Part shown: piece after piece, positions 48,383 to 57,716 of the stretch | Position numbering within the stretch: the stretch's first letter is position 1 | How the letters are laid out: each line of letters opens with the position of its first letter | From: Synechococcus sp. MVIR-18-1 | Lineage (GTDB): Bacteria; Cyanobacteriota; Cyanobacteriia; PCC-6307; Cyanobiaceae | Length of the DNA stretch: 64,000 bases | Direction: 5' to 3' | NCBI RefSeq assembly: GCF_014279835.1 | Contig: NZ_CP047942.1 | Location: 372,001-436,000 of the forward strand | Translations under genes and position numbers: made by a program | The notes under the pieces: model-generated | What the model was told of the DNA's origin: nothing | Database searches by the model: none | The model's input: the letters and a program-made list of their open reading frames with translations, nothing else

Positions 48383-48493
48383 GGCGACGCCAAAAGGTGT
48401 CTAATTACTGTATAGAAAGCCTTTGATGCGGCCCGTCCTCAATCGGGACGGTGACATAAAAGTTCAATCCTTCATCTTCGCGATCTCCTTCAG

Positions 48494-48985
48494 ATGAATC
48501 AGCTCATTGCCGGTGGCGCTGCGTTTGTTTTGGTCCTTGTCTTGTGGGGATTAGGGCGGCGTCCCTCCAAAACAATCTTGAGCAGTACGGATGCAGGCAT
48601 GGTTGCGGCCATCAATCGAGCTCAACTTGGGCTTGTGGATAGTGGCTTAGACAACGGGGCGCCCTCTCCTGAGCCGATGGCCGATGCAGCAGATGTTCAG
48701 CAGGTTTGGCAGAGACCTTCGTCAGAGGCGCAAGCGATTGCTCTGAGAAAGCGATTACGGGATTCCTTCAACCAAGGTCATCCGGATGAGCGCTTGGAAG
48801 CGATTCAAATCGCTTTTGAATGGGGGCATCGTTCCTGCGTGCCTCTTCTCAGGAGAGGACTGCGAGATGCGGATGCTCGAATTGTGCAGTTATCAGCTGC
48901 TGCGATCGAACGTCATCGTGCTGGCCACTCTCCTGCTGCGGCTCAACCCGTGCGGCCCCCGCGCAACGTGGCGCGGATGCGATAG
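48494..48985 (+). CDS. Membrane-anchored protein with a HEAT-like segment, function unknown
   Basis: The 163-residue protein starts with a hydrophobic anchor (LIAGGAAFVLVLVLWGLG, residues about 4-21). A linker follows, and then a helical part with a HEAT-like pair (DERLEAIQIAFEWGHRSCVPLLRRGLRD and the next helix; only part quoted as EAIQIAFEWGHRSCVPLL). The end is basic and proline-rich. I do not know a named family. Its last 43 bases overlap the end of the convergent glycosyltransferase. A 110-base gap divides it from the divergent psaI gene. Confidence 0.6.
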   Translation: MNQLIAGGAAFVLVLVLWGLGRRPSKTILSSTDAGMVAAINRAQLGLVDSGLDNGAPSPEPMADAADVQQVWQRPSSEAQAIALRKRLRDSFNQGHPDERLEAIQIAFEWGHRSCVPLLRRGLRDADARIVQLSAAAIERHRAGHSPAAAQPVRPPRNVARMR

Positions 48986-49947
48986 ATCGGTCTTCCTTGG
49001 CTTTCGTGATAAGTGCGAATGAGCAGCTCTGCCAACAGTCCAAAGCAGAACAATTGAATTCCTGCCAACCCCAAAACCACGGCCAGCGTCAGTAGGGGGC
49101 GATTGCCAATGTCTGCTCCCTGAATCTTGATCAGCAACAGATAACTACTGGAAATCACGCTCAACGCGATCGCAATCAATCCCGCAAATCCGAAGACGTA
49201 CATCGGACGGGTGAGGAATCGCTTCATGAACCACACGGTGAGTAGGTCCATGAGCACGCGGAAGGTGCGGTCAATTCCGTATTTGCTACTGCCGTACTGC
49301 CGTGCCCGGTGATTCACTTTGACTTCAGTGATTCGGGCGCCTTCAATGAAAGCCAGTGCGGGCAGGAAGCGGTGAAGCTCTCCATACAGACGCATGTCGG
49401 AGAGAACAGCCCTGTCGTAGGCCTTCAGGGAGCAGCCATAGTCATGGAGTTTCACGCCTGTGACCCTGCCAATCAGTCTGTTGGCGATTCGCGATGGCAA
49501 CTTTCGCTGAAGTTCGGCGTCCTGTCGTTGATGACGCCAACCGCTTACGAGGTCATATCCCTCTCGCAGCTTCGCTAGGAGCAAGGGAATGTCTGCTGGA
49601 TCATTCTGTAAATCGCCGTCCAGGCTGACGATGACTCGGCCACGGGCCACATCAAAACCCGCTGCCATCGCAGCGGTTTGACCGTAGTTTTTACGCAGAA
49701 GCACGCCAACGAGCTCTGGGACCTCTTGACTGACCTGCTCGAGCACTGCAGCGGTCTGATCAGACGATCCATCATTGACGAGAACCAGCTCGAAGCGCTC
49801 CCCTGTGGGCCGCAGTGATCCGAGAAGTTGCTCCACCAGTTCGGGCAGGCTCTCCTCTTCGTTGTAGAGCGGCACCACTACGGATACGTCGAGACTGCTC
49901 TCCTCGTTTGCGGGCGCATTCGAGGGTGCTGCTGGGCTCAGAGACAT
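48943..49947 (-). CDS. Family 2 glycosyltransferase (dolichol-phosphate mannosyltransferase-like)
   Basis: The 334-residue enzyme probably moves a sugar from a nucleotide onto polyprenyl phosphate. It has the GT-A start VSVVVPLYNEEESLPELV, the DXD motif in SLDGDLQNDP, and DYGCSLKAYDR, followed by two C-terminal membrane helices (about 235-255 and 270-295). I start at the ATG at 49947; a TTG at 49971 is less likely. Its 3' end overlaps the HEAT-like gene tail to tail. Confidence 0.88.
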   Translation of the reverse strand: MSLSPAAPSNAPANEESSLDVSVVVPLYNEEESLPELVEQLLGSLRPTGERFELVLVNDGSSDQTAAVLEQVSQEVPELVGVLLRKNYGQTAAMAAGFDVARGRVIVSLDGDLQNDPADIPLLLAKLREGYDLVSGWRHQRQDAELQRKLPSRIANRLIGRVTGVKLHDYGCSLKAYDRAVLSDMRLYGELHRFLPALAFIEGARITEVKVNHRARQYGSSKYGIDRTFRVLMDLLTVWFMKRFLTRPMYVFGFAGLIAIALSVISSSYLLLIKIQGADIGNRPLLTLAVVLGLAGIQLFCFGLLAELLIRTYHESQGRPIYRIRATLRGGRTG

Positions 49948-49996
49948 CCAGGTGTGGAGCGATGCGAGCAACTTAAGCCGTCATCGAGGGATCTCT

Positions 49997-50734
49997 TCAC
50001 GGAAGCGTTGAGCCGTCATGACAGCGCGTCACCCTGCCGGCTCCTCGAAGTTCTGATCGGTAGTGGCAGGCCACGGGGTTTTGGTCAGAGGGATGGATGC
50101 TGTCGATGCCAATGCCGTTGCGGCCGTGCTCTTGCCCCGAACTGTGCAGGTAGCGACCTTGTGCCAGGTGAATGGCCACATGGTTGCAGCGCTGTGCCGT
50201 GCCGAAAAACAACAAATCTCCAGGGCGCAGCAATTGATCATTCCCGGGGCGGACCGCCACCGGGCTGCAAAACCGTTCTTGTTGGTAGGCATCTCGAGGC
50301 AACCAGATGCTTTGGCTGGCAAAGGCGGTTTGCACGAGGCCTGAACAATCGAGGTCAGGCCCGATCGTGCCCCCCCATAAGTAGGTATTAGGGATCTGAG
50401 CAGCGTCCTTCAGCCACCGAAGCACCAAGGGAAGACGCTTTTGAATGTGCGTTGCATCGAGTAGGCGGGGGCTCCATTCGGCGCGGGCCACAGCCTGATT
50501 GTTGAGGTCATCGATGGCCATCCAACAGGGATAGCCATCCTCAATTAATGCCGTTCTGACGCGCTGTGCGCTCGGGGCCGGATGATCTAGAACTCGAAAG
50601 CCTCTGCCAGCACAGGCTTGAGTTGCTAACCCGCTGCCATGGCTGCGTGCATAACCTTGAACATCAGCACTCAGGGTCCAACAGCCTCCTTTGTGCAGCT
50701 GTTCGGGAGTGAGCGCTGTGCCTAAGGTCGGCAT
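49997..50734 (-). CDS. NlpC/P60 family peptidoglycan hydrolase
   Basis: NlpC/P60 enzymes cut the peptide part of peptidoglycan. The 245-residue protein has an N-terminal SH3-like binding region (to about 90) and a catalytic domain with C130 in DLDCSGLVQTAF, LRPGDLLFFG, and H185 in CNHVAIHL. No signal peptide is seen at the chosen ATG, which is unusual for a wall enzyme but common in cyanobacterial members. It diverges from a beta-lactamase-like gene with only 17 bases between the starts. Confidence 0.85.
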   Translation of the reverse strand: MPTLGTALTPEQLHKGGCWTLSADVQGYARSHGSGLATQACAGRGFRVLDHPAPSAQRVRTALIEDGYPCWMAIDDLNNQAVARAEWSPRLLDATHIQKRLPLVLRWLKDAAQIPNTYLWGGTIGPDLDCSGLVQTAFASQSIWLPRDAYQQERFCSPVAVRPGNDQLLRPGDLLFFGTAQRCNHVAIHLAQGRYLHSSGQEHGRNGIGIDSIHPSDQNPVACHYRSELRGAGRVTRCHDGSTLP

Positions 50735-50751
50735 TGACTGATGCCAGAGAT

Positions 50752-51651
50752 ATGGCGTTCTACCGTGCCGAGCCGGCGATGCAGGAGCATCTCGTCGGCT
50801 TGATTGACCATTTCGCCGACCAAGGACGCCCTGGATTGCACGAGCAGATTGCCGTGAATTGGGTGCGCTACGACCAAGCCAATCTGTCGACGGGGAGCGG
50901 ATTTGGTGCTGCCTGGGCTGATCAGAAACCGCTCTATCCAGCCAGCGTTGTGAAATTGGTCTACGCCGTTGCGGTGGAGGCTTGGCTGCAAAAGGGCCTT
51001 CTTCTGGAAACGGAGGAGTTACGGCGTGCCGTTAACGACATGATTGCCATCTCCAGCAACGATGCCACTGGATTGGTGGTGGACTGTCTGACTGGCACCT
51101 CCAGTGGACCAGATCTTCAAGGCGAAGCGTGGGTGAGCTGGCAGCGTCAGCGTCAACTCGTGAATGAGTGGTTGTCGGACTTTGGTTGGGGTGAGTTTGA
51201 GCGGGTGAACTGCTGCCAGAAAACCTGGGGAGATGGGCCCTACGGGAGGGAACAGAGGTTTTATGGAGAGAGCAACTGCAACCGCAATGCTTTAACAACG
51301 GCCTCAGTCTCTCGATTGTTAGAGGCGGTAATGACCGATGGCCTGCTTTCTCCTCCGGCTTGCCATCGCTTGCGCTCAGCGCTCGCACGTTCATTAGATC
51401 AAGGTGAGAGGGACGCTGATCCTGAAAATCAAGTGGATGGCTTTCTTGGGGAAGGTTTGCCGGCGAATAGCAGGCTTTGGAGTAAGGCTGGATGGATGAG
51501 TCAGGCCAGGCATGATGCTGCGTGGTGGAGTGAGCCTGAGGGCACAACACAGCTACTGGTTGTGTTCAGCGTGGGCGCTGAACGTGCCAATGACAACCAG
51601 TTGCTTCCAGGAATCGCGAGGGAATTGGCCGCTTTTCGGCAGGATTCTTAA
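50752..51651 (+). CDS. Serine hydrolase, class A beta-lactamase-like
   Basis: The 299-residue protein shows the penicillin-recognising motifs: S65-x-x-K68 in PASVVKLVYA, S101-x-N103 in ISSNDATG, and a KAG triad (SKAGW) near 255 in the KTG position. It has no clear signal peptide. Cyanobacterial members of this type may be wall-modifying or cytosolic rather than true lactamases. I start at the ATG at 50752; a TTG at 50734 overlaps the divergent start. The pairing with an NlpC/P60 hydrolase suggests a shared cell wall task. Confidence 0.75.
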   Translation: MAFYRAEPAMQEHLVGLIDHFADQGRPGLHEQIAVNWVRYDQANLSTGSGFGAAWADQKPLYPASVVKLVYAVAVEAWLQKGLLLETEELRRAVNDMIAISSNDATGLVVDCLTGTSSGPDLQGEAWVSWQRQRQLVNEWLSDFGWGEFERVNCCQKTWGDGPYGREQRFYGESNCNRNALTTASVSRLLEAVMTDGLLSPPACHRLRSALARSLDQGERDADPENQVDGFLGEGLPANSRLWSKAGWMSQARHDAAWWSEPEGTTQLLVVFSVGAERANDNQLLPGIARELAAFRQDS

Positions 51652-51990
51652 CTGGTGAATGGCTAGCAGTCTTAGTGCCTTTGTGGCGTCAAAAATTTTA
51701 TCTTTGTTTAAAAGCTTAGGATGCTAGTTAATTGCTTTAGATTGTCAGGATTGCTGATTTGCTTTGATGCTGATTTGCTGAGACTTTCTTCTTGTAAATA
51801 TATCTCGGCCAGGCGAATTGCAATGAATTTCGGATTTATCTTGCTGTGGTTTTATTTTTAAATTTGTTTTTTAGGATCCCAATTCGTGAGGAATTAGATT
51901 ACTGTGATTTAAAGTGTTTAAAGACTAATCTGTACACCTTGAGGTCTCTGCGCAAAGCGAAGTGACTCAAATGTAGAAACTTGTTCAGAA
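51652..51990. other. AT-rich stretch without a recognised gene
   Basis: About 340 bases between the beta-lactamase-like gene and the 3' end of tRNA-Ser are clearly richer in A and T than the surroundings and hold only very short frames. I see no copy of the tRNA 3' end here, so no attachment site can be claimed. Confidence 0.7.
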
Positions 51991-52079
51991 CGGAGAGGGA
52001 GGGATTCGAACCCTCGACAGAAGTTGCCTCCTGTAACTCCTTAGCAGGGAGCCGCTTTCAACCACTCAGCCACCTCTCC
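51991..52079 (-). tRNA. tRNA-Ser (anticodon GCT)
   Basis: An 89-base cloverleaf with acceptor stem GGAGAGG/CCTCTCC and discriminator G, anticodon loop CTGCTAA (anticodon GCT), the long variable arm of class II tRNAs, and the T arm GAGGGTTCGAATCCCTC. CCA is not encoded. Confidence 0.96.
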
Positions 52080-52117
52080 AGCAGCAAAGCCATCGTACCA
52101 AGAGGTCTGCCAAATGC

Positions 52118-53299
52118 TCAGATCACTAGGCGAGGCAAGCGATGTTTGAAACTGCAGAGCACTTCCCAGGGGATTGAATCCGCAAGTTCAGCCCAGGATC
52201 TAGGGCTGATGGTTTGTTCGCCATCGCGGCCAAGCAAGGTGACAACATCACCGCTTTCCAAGCTCTTGTGTTCCGTGGCATCAAGGATCAGCTGATCCAT
52301 GGTGATGGCTCCCACTTGAGGAAGCATGTGGCCAGCATGTAGCGCATGGATGCGGCCCGAAAGGCAACGGCTTACTCCATCGGCATAGCCGATGCTGACA
52401 ACGGCCAGACGACTGGGTCGCTGGGTGACAAAGCGATGTCCATAGCTGACGCCAACTCCTTTCGGGACGTCGCGGATCAGGCTCACTTTGGCCTTAACGC
52501 TCATCGCAGGCTCCAGATTGAGAATCCCATCGAGATGTTCGCTGGGGCAGTGACCATAAAGAGCGAGCCCCACGCGTACAAGATCATGGTGAAGGCGTGA
52601 ATCCCGCAGGGTTCCTGCTGAGTTTGCGAGATGACGTTTCAGTGTTGGGCTACGCAGTTGGCGTGTGATGCTCTCGAAGCGGTCTTCTTGGAGCTTGGTG
52701 ACTTGGGCGGCATGTCCGTTCCGCTCTCCGTCCGCTAAGGCCAAATGGCTGTAGACGCCACAGAGGCTGAGCTGGTCTAACTGCTGGATTGCATCGGCCA
52801 GCCTGTTGCCTTCCTTCCAGTCACATCCCAGGCGGGTCATCCCTGTGTCCACCTTGAGTTGGACGGGGAAACGCCGACCACTGCTATCGGCCAGGTTTTG
52901 ACAAAGCAAGGCCTCACGCATGCTGCTGAGGGTGGGCATCAGCCGCCATTGCAGACAGGCTCTGAGGTCATCGGGTTGGGAGAGATGCCCCAACACAAGC
53001 ACCGGTTGATCGAGCCCTGCATTCCTAAGGTCGATTCCCTCTTGGAGGGTTGCGACACCAAAGCTCGTTGCTCCTCCACGGACAGAGGCTTTGGCCACGG
53101 TTTCTGCTCCGTGGCCATAACCGTCTGCCTTGACGACAGCCATCAGATCACAGGAAGGACCAAGGTGGCGTTTTAGGGAACGGGCATTGGCTTCGATCGC
53201 AGAATCCGACACCTCAAGCCAAGCGCGATGGCGAGGGTTGGCTTCCGCTGGATTCTGAATCCAGTGGGTGTTTCGGTCGGCGGCGATCTGATCTCGCAT
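52118..53299 (-). CDS. alr: Alanine racemase
   Basis: Alr makes D-alanine for peptidoglycan. The 393-residue PLP enzyme has the cofactor lysine in AVVKADGYGHGA near 55, the second catalytic tyrosine in VGVSYGHRF near 275, and the family order of TIM barrel followed by a beta domain. It lies next to tRNA-Ser and diverges from the HNH gene. Confidence 0.95.
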   Translation of the reverse strand: MRDQIAADRNTHWIQNPAEANPRHRAWLEVSDSAIEANARSLKRHLGPSCDLMAVVKADGYGHGAETVAKASVRGGATSFGVATLQEGIDLRNAGLDQPVLVLGHLSQPDDLRACLQWRLMPTLSSMREALLCQNLADSSGRRFPVQLKVDTGMTRLGCDWKEGNRLADAIQQLDQLSLCGVYSHLALADGERNGHAAQVTKLQEDRFESITRQLRSPTLKRHLANSAGTLRDSRLHHDLVRVGLALYGHCPSEHLDGILNLEPAMSVKAKVSLIRDVPKGVGVSYGHRFVTQRPSRLAVVSIGYADGVSRCLSGRIHALHAGHMLPQVGAITMDQLILDATEHKSLESGDVVTLLGRDGEQTISPRSWAELADSIPWEVLCSFKHRLPRLVI

Positions 53300-53373
53300 G
53301 CGAGCAGGGTAGTGAAGATCACAGTGATGTCCCTGTGATTCTCGATAGCATGGCGGTTATTGAGGGGGCTTGC

Positions 53374-53874
53374 ATGGGCCAAGTTCTCGTACTCAACGCC
53401 TCCTACGAGCCACTGAACATCACCACTTGGCGACGAGCCATGGTGATGTTGATGAAAGGTAAAGCGGAAGGGTTAGAGCATGACCAAAGCAAGTTGATCC
53501 GTCAAGGCACGCATTTGCCAACCGTGATCCGCCTTGTTCAGTTCGTAAGGGTGCCTTTTCGCCAGCTTCCTCTAACGCGTCGCAACGTGTTTCAGCGGGA
53601 TAACCATTGCTGTCAGTACTGCGGCTCGCGCTCTGAACAGCTTTCGATTGATCACGTCATGCCCCGCAGTCGTGGTGGAGGTGACAGTTGGGACAACATC
53701 ACCACCGCTTGTTTGAGCTGCAATGTTCGCAAGGGAAGCCGAACGCCTGAAGAGGCGGGGATGCCCTTAAATCGTGTACCACGGCGTCCGCATAGCAGTC
53801 TCAGCTTTGAAGCCGTACGCCAGATCGACTCTGGTCGCTACCTCGAGTGGGCCAAGTATGTGATCGGTGCTTAA
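53374..53874 (+). CDS. HNH endonuclease family protein
   Basis: The 166-residue protein has MGQVLVLNASYEPLNITTWRRA at the start and an HNH fold near 80-125: CQYCG zinc ligands, SIDHVMPRSRGG with the catalytic histidine, DNITTACLSCNVRKG. This form is very common in cyanobacteria as a lone chromosomal gene and its role is unknown. I chose the ATG at 53374, which has GAGGGGG seven bases upstream; the frame also has earlier starts to 53335. Confidence 0.88.
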   Translation: MGQVLVLNASYEPLNITTWRRAMVMLMKGKAEGLEHDQSKLIRQGTHLPTVIRLVQFVRVPFRQLPLTRRNVFQRDNHCCQYCGSRSEQLSIDHVMPRSRGGGDSWDNITTACLSCNVRKGSRTPEEAGMPLNRVPRRPHSSLSFEAVRQIDSGRYLEWAKYVIGA

Positions 53875-53885
53875 TCGATCTCTGT

Positions 53886-54980
53886 TCAATCAGCCTGTTC
53901 GCTGAGATCGGCGAGTTTGCCTCGTTGTTCTTCGGCGATACAGGCGTCGATGACATCATCCATTTGCCCCTCCAAAACGGGATCCAGACTGAAGTTTCGG
54001 CCGAGGCGGTGATCTGTCATTCGATTGTCTTTGGCGTTGTAGGTGCGGATTTTTTCGCTGCGATCCCCCGTGCCCACTTGGGCGCGTCTTGCTGATCTTT
54101 CGCTGGCATTCGCCTCAGCGAGTTGGCGTTCATAGAGCTTGGCGCGCAGAATCTCAAGGGCGCGTTCGCGGTTTTGCATTTGCGAGCGCTCCTGGGTGCA
54201 AAACACCCTGATGCCGGTTGGTTTGTGCATGAGGTCAACCGCCGTCTCGACTTTGTTGACGTTCTGGCCACCAGCACCGCCCGACCTAGCCGTGCTGATA
54301 TCGAGGTCGCGGGGGTCGATCTGCACTTCAACGGGATCAGCCTCTGGCATCACGGCAACCGTGGCCGTTGAAGTGTGAACGCGCCCTTGGGATTCTGTTG
54401 ATGGCACCCGTTGCACCCGATGGACTCCAGCTTCAAATTTCAGTTCGCTGAAGACGGCATCCCCTTTGACCGAAAGAATCAATTCTTTGTAGCCACCTAA
54501 ATCAGCTTCATTAGCGCTGACCGGTTTCACGCTCCATCCCCTCCGACTGCTGAAGCGTTCATACATTCTCGCCAAGTCTCCAGCCCAAAGACAGGCTTCA
54601 TCTCCACCAGCACCAGCCCGGATTTCCAGCATCACGCTGCGCTCATCTCTGGGATCTTTTGGCAACAGAGCCAATGTGATCCTTTGAACGAGATCGGCAT
54701 GCTGGTGATCGAGTTCTTGAAGTTCTTGTTGAGCCAACTCTTCCATGGCGGCATCACCACGACTTTCCTTGAGCAGACTTTTGGCTTGAACCTGCTCCGC
54801 TTCCACCTTCTGAAGGCTGGCGTAATCAAGCACCAGTGGTTCGAGGCGTGAACGCTCACGGGCAATCGTTTCCAGCCGCTGTGGATCAGCTGCCACATCG
54901 GGATCTGCTAGCTGTCGTTCCAAATTGTGGAAGCTGCTGCTGGCCGCTTCCAGGCGACTGATCAGAGTTGTTGTGTCCAT
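53886..54980 (-). CDS. prfA: Peptide chain release factor 1
   Basis: RF1 ends translation at UAA and UAG. The 364-residue protein has the GGQ motif in [15 protein letters not shown] near 236 and the PxT-type recognition region near 180-190 ([12 protein letters not shown]). It lies after the ribosomal cluster but is separated by a strong terminator, so it probably has its own promoter in the gap. Confidence 0.97.
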   Translation of the reverse strand: MDTTTLISRLEAASSSFHNLERQLADPDVAADPQRLETIARERSRLEPLVLDYASLQKVEAEQVQAKSLLKESRGDAAMEELAQQELQELDHQHADLVQRITLALLPKDPRDERSVMLEIRAGAGGDEACLWAGDLARMYERFSSRRGWSVKPVSANEADLGGYKELILSVKGDAVFSELKFEAGVHRVQRVPSTESQGRVHTSTATVAVMPEADPVEVQIDPRDLDISTARSGGAGGQNVNKVETAVDLMHKPTGIRVFCTQERSQMQNRERALEILRAKLYERQLAEANASERSARRAQVGTGDRSEKIRTYNAKDNRMTDHRLGRNFSLDPVLEGQMDDVIDACIAEEQRGKLADLSEQAD

Positions 54981-54996
54981 CCCCTCAGGGAGCAGT

Positions 54997-55041
54997 AATT
55001 AAAAAACCTCCAAGCGCAGAAAAAATCTGCGAGAGGAGGTT
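54997..55041 (-). terminator. Terminator of the spc/alpha ribosomal cluster
   Basis: AACCTCC (55005-55011) pairs with GGAGGTT (55035-55041) outside an inner CGCAG/CTGCG stem. On the minus strand it is followed by six T residues and lies 40 bases after rpmE. Confidence 0.9.
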
Positions 55042-55081
55042 GGGCTCCCGGGTTAGAGGAGCTTATGGGCGCTACAAGCAA

Positions 55082-55348
55082 TCAGGACTCTTTGGCAGTC
55101 TCGTCTTTGTCAGCTTTCTTCTCAGACGAGGTGCTGTCAACACTTCCCATCCCGTATTTACGCATGAAACGGTCCACACGCCCTTCGGTGTCGAGGATCT
55201 TCTGCGTGCCTGTGAAGAAGGGATGGTTTCCACTCCACACATCGACATTGATTTCAGGCTGAGTGGAGCCGGTGGTCATCACAACTTCGCCGTTGCAAAT
55301 GACCTTCGCGTCTGGATACCAGGTGGGGTGAATGTCGGGCTTAGGCAT
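55082..55348 (-). CDS. rpmE: 50S ribosomal protein L31, zinc-free form
   Basis: The 88-residue protein has DIHPTWYPDAKVICNG and WSGNHPFFTG. In the zinc form, four cysteines sit in these two segments; here only one remains and the second pair is W and N, so zinc binding is lost. The charged tail (SSEKKADKDETAKES) is long. I start at ATG 55348; an upstream start at 55357 adds three residues. It is the last gene before the cluster terminator. Confidence 0.93.
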   Translation of the reverse strand: MPKPDIHPTWYPDAKVICNGEVVMTTGSTQPEINVDVWSGNHPFFTGTQKILDTEGRVDRFMRKYGMGSVDSTSSEKKADKDETAKES

Positions 55349-55380
55349 GGCAAACAAAACAGTGGGTGATGGTGTAGAAA

Positions 55381-55788
55381 TCAGCGCTTGGAGAACTGAG
55401 GCGCTTTACGAGCCTTCTTCAGTCCGTACTTACGGCGTTCTTTCGCACGGGGATCTCGGCTGAGATGGCCTTCTGTTTTAAGTGGCTTGCGGTTATCAAC
55501 AGAGAGTTCGCAAAGTGCACGAGCAGCACCTTGCTTGATGGCATCAGCCTGACCTGTCAGACCACCACCACGCACATTGACAAGCACGTCGTACTCGGTG
55601 CTGAGCCCCAAGGTCTGAAGAGGTGCTTTGACAGCAGCCAAGTAGGCGGGGTTGTAATTCAGATAGTTGTCGCCAGGACGTCCGTTGATGGTGATCGTGC
55701 CATTGCCGGGAACCAAGCGAACGCGAGCGACAGAGGTCTTACGGCGCCCTGTGCCCCAATAAACGACGGTGTTGTTTGAGCTACTCAT
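55381..55788 (-). CDS. rpsI: 30S ribosomal protein S9
   Basis: S9 contacts the P-site tRNA with its C-terminal arginine. The 135-residue protein has [16 protein letters not shown] and ends [14 protein letters not shown], both typical. Its ATG overlaps the rplM stop by four bases, so the pair is coupled as in most bacteria. Confidence 0.97.
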   Translation of the reverse strand: MSSSNNTVVYWGTGRRKTSVARVRLVPGNGTITINGRPGDNYLNYNPAYLAAVKAPLQTLGLSTEYDVLVNVRGGGLTGQADAIKQGAARALCELSVDNRKPLKTEGHLSRDPRAKERRKYGLKKARKAPQFSKR

Positions 55789-56237
55789 TGTGCGGAAGCG
55801 GCAGGGTCGAGCTGGAGGGTCTTGGGTTGCTGGGCGGCATGGGGATGCTCGGTGCCCTTATAAACCTTAAGTTTGCGGAACAACTGACGGCCAAGGGCGT
55901 TGTGAGGAAGCATTCCTTTGATGGCTTTCTCAACGATGCGTTCTGGCAGACGCTCCTGGAGGTGCTCGAAGGTTTCAACCTTCATGCCACCTGGACGGCC
56001 TGAGTGCCGGCGATACAGCTTCTGCTGTGGCTTCTTGCCTGAAACTCGGATCTTGTCCGCGTTCACCACAATCACAAAATCGCCGGTGTCGAGGTGTGGG
56101 GTGAAGCTGGCTTTGTTTTTTCCACGAAGCACAGAAGCTACTTCAGTCGCTAGGCGACCGAGGGTTTGATTCTCTGCGTCTACCAGATACCACTGGCGGT
56201 CGATCGAATCAATGGAGGGAACGGAGGTCTTGTTCAT
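55785..56237 (-). CDS. rplM: 50S ribosomal protein L13
   Basis: L13 is an early-assembling large-subunit protein. The 150-residue protein has [28 protein letters not shown] and [10 protein letters not shown], all typical. A 169-base gap with two palindromes (CCGGCATGCCGG at 56242-56253 and GATCAC/GTGATC near 56303) separates it from truA and may hold a promoter. Confidence 0.97.
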   Translation of the reverse strand: MNKTSVPSIDSIDRQWYLVDAENQTLGRLATEVASVLRGKNKASFTPHLDTGDFVIVVNADKIRVSGKKPQQKLYRRHSGRPGGMKVETFEHLQERLPERIVEKAIKGMLPHNALGRQLFRKLKVYKGTEHPHAAQQPKTLQLDPAASAQ

Positions 56238-56406
56238 CGCGCCGGCATGCCGGTTCTCGTATACCCCGTCGCGAGCGGCGGAGCTGGGCAGGGAGCATCA
56301 GATCACCTTGGTGATCCGATCAAAGCTCAAAGATCGAGTTTACCTTGTCGCTGGTCTTGGTTTTTGATTCCTAGACCGAGGCAACTGGTTCGCTCAGGCA
56401 ATGGGC

Positions 56407-57306
56407 TTATTGGTTTTGCGGCCAAGGCGGAGGATCCGGAGGAGGATCACATGTCGCCAAAGCAAACCGCGGTTGGCAATCGTACCAGCCACCTTTGCTG
56501 AATAGATCCTCCGGGTATCCGGCTCTCAGCAGGCAAAGGCCATGGGGTGGGGCGGCTTCTCTTACTTCGTCACGTCGACATTCCCGCCAGCGCTGTTCAA
56601 ATCTCTTTGGGGTTAGGCGGTGTTCACCGACAGCGATGAGCTGCCCCATCAAAAGTCGAACCATTCCATATAAGAAGCCGCTGGCTTGAATCTCAACGCT
56701 CAAGAGATCTCCGTCACGTTCAATATTGACGTCTTGGATGGTTGTTCTTGAGTGAGATCGGCGACTGCCTGCGCGTTGAAAGGCCGCAAAATCATGTTCT
56801 CCCATTAACGCCAAGAGCGCTTGTGCCATCGCTTGCTCATCAAGTCGTCTGTGGTATCGATGCCAGCTCCAGGGAGCTAAAAATAAATTGGGACGACGTC
56901 CGTTGTAAATCGTGTATCGATATCGGCGATAGCTTGCTGAATAGCAGGCATGCCAGCTCAGGGGACGTTGGATTGCTTCTCTCACGCGGATGCTTGAAGG
57001 AAGGCGCCCGTTGAGCGCTGGTGCCCATCGACTGGCTGGTATCGGACCGTTGCAGTCAAAGTGCACCACTTGCCCTGAGGCATGGACACCGGCATCTGTT
57101 CTTCCAGCTGCAATTGCCTTAATGGGGCGGTACGGATCGAGTGCCGCAATCGCTTTTTCCAGGACTGCCTGCACGCTCTGACCACGACCCTGGGTCTGCC
57201 GTTGCCAACCACAAAAAAAAGATCCCTCGTACTGCAAGCTGATCGCAATTCTTTGAAGAATTGGGCTTTCAGCCTCAGACGAGGGATTTTGCACCACAGG
57301 CAACAC
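56407..57306 (-). CDS. truA: tRNA pseudouridine(38-40) synthase
   Basis: TruA makes pseudouridine in the anticodon arm. The 299-residue protein has [16 protein letters not shown] and the catalytic aspartate in [18 protein letters not shown]. The start is uncertain among several GTG/TTG codons near 57292-57306. The C-terminal end is proline-rich ([12 protein letters not shown]). It lies between rplQ and rplM, its usual place. Confidence 0.92.
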   Translation of the reverse strand: MLPVVQNPSSEAESPILQRIAISLQYEGSFFCGWQRQTQGRGQSVQAVLEKAIAALDPYRPIKAIAAGRTDAGVHASGQVVHFDCNGPIPASRWAPALNGRLPSSIRVREAIQRPLSWHACYSASYRRYRYTIYNGRRPNLFLAPWSWHRYHRRLDEQAMAQALLALMGEHDFAAFQRAGSRRSHSRTTIQDVNIERDGDLLSVEIQASGFLYGMVRLLMGQLIAVGEHRLTPKRFEQRWRECRRDEVREAAPPHGLCLLRAGYPEDLFSKGGWYDCQPRFALATCDPPPDPPPWPQNQ

Positions 57307-57332
57307 GGATGAAGCTGTGCTGATTGAATGAA

Positions 57333-57683
57333 TCAGACCAGCTCGATAATGGCCATTTCAGCATTGTCACCACGACGGGGCACCGTGCGGGTGATGCGGG
57401 TGTAGCCGCCGTTGCGATCCCCATAACGCGTTGGAGCCTTATCAAACAGGGCATGCACCAACTGCTTGTCATAGACGTAGCCCAGCACGCGACGCCTTGA
57501 GGCAAGACTGCCGTTCTTGGCCAACGTGATCATCCGCTCGGCTTCATCACGCAGAGCTTTTGCTCGCGCTTTGGTTGTCGTCACCCTGCCTTCGCGGATG
57601 AGTTGTGTTGTGAGTCCGCGAAGCAACGCCTTGCGTTGGTCAGCCGGGCGGCCCAGCAAGGGAACTCGACATTGGTGGCGCAT
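57333..57683 (-). CDS. rplQ: 50S ribosomal protein L17
   Basis: L17 lies near the peptide exit tunnel. The 116-residue protein begins [20 protein letters not shown] and has [15 protein letters not shown] and GGYTRITR. It follows rpoA by 33 bases. Confidence 0.97.
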   Translation of the reverse strand: MRHQCRVPLLGRPADQRKALLRGLTTQLIREGRVTTTKARAKALRDEAERMITLAKNGSLASRRRVLGYVYDKQLVHALFDKAPTRYGDRNGGYTRITRTVPRRGDNAEMAIIELV

Positions 57684-57716
57684 GGTTCTAAGAGAAAAAA
57701 CTGGAGGATGTAAGGA

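Noticed and set aside
51831-51866. Very short hydrophobic frame in the AT-rich gap (about 12 codons)
   Set aside because: Too short, with no ribosome-binding site and no family likeness.
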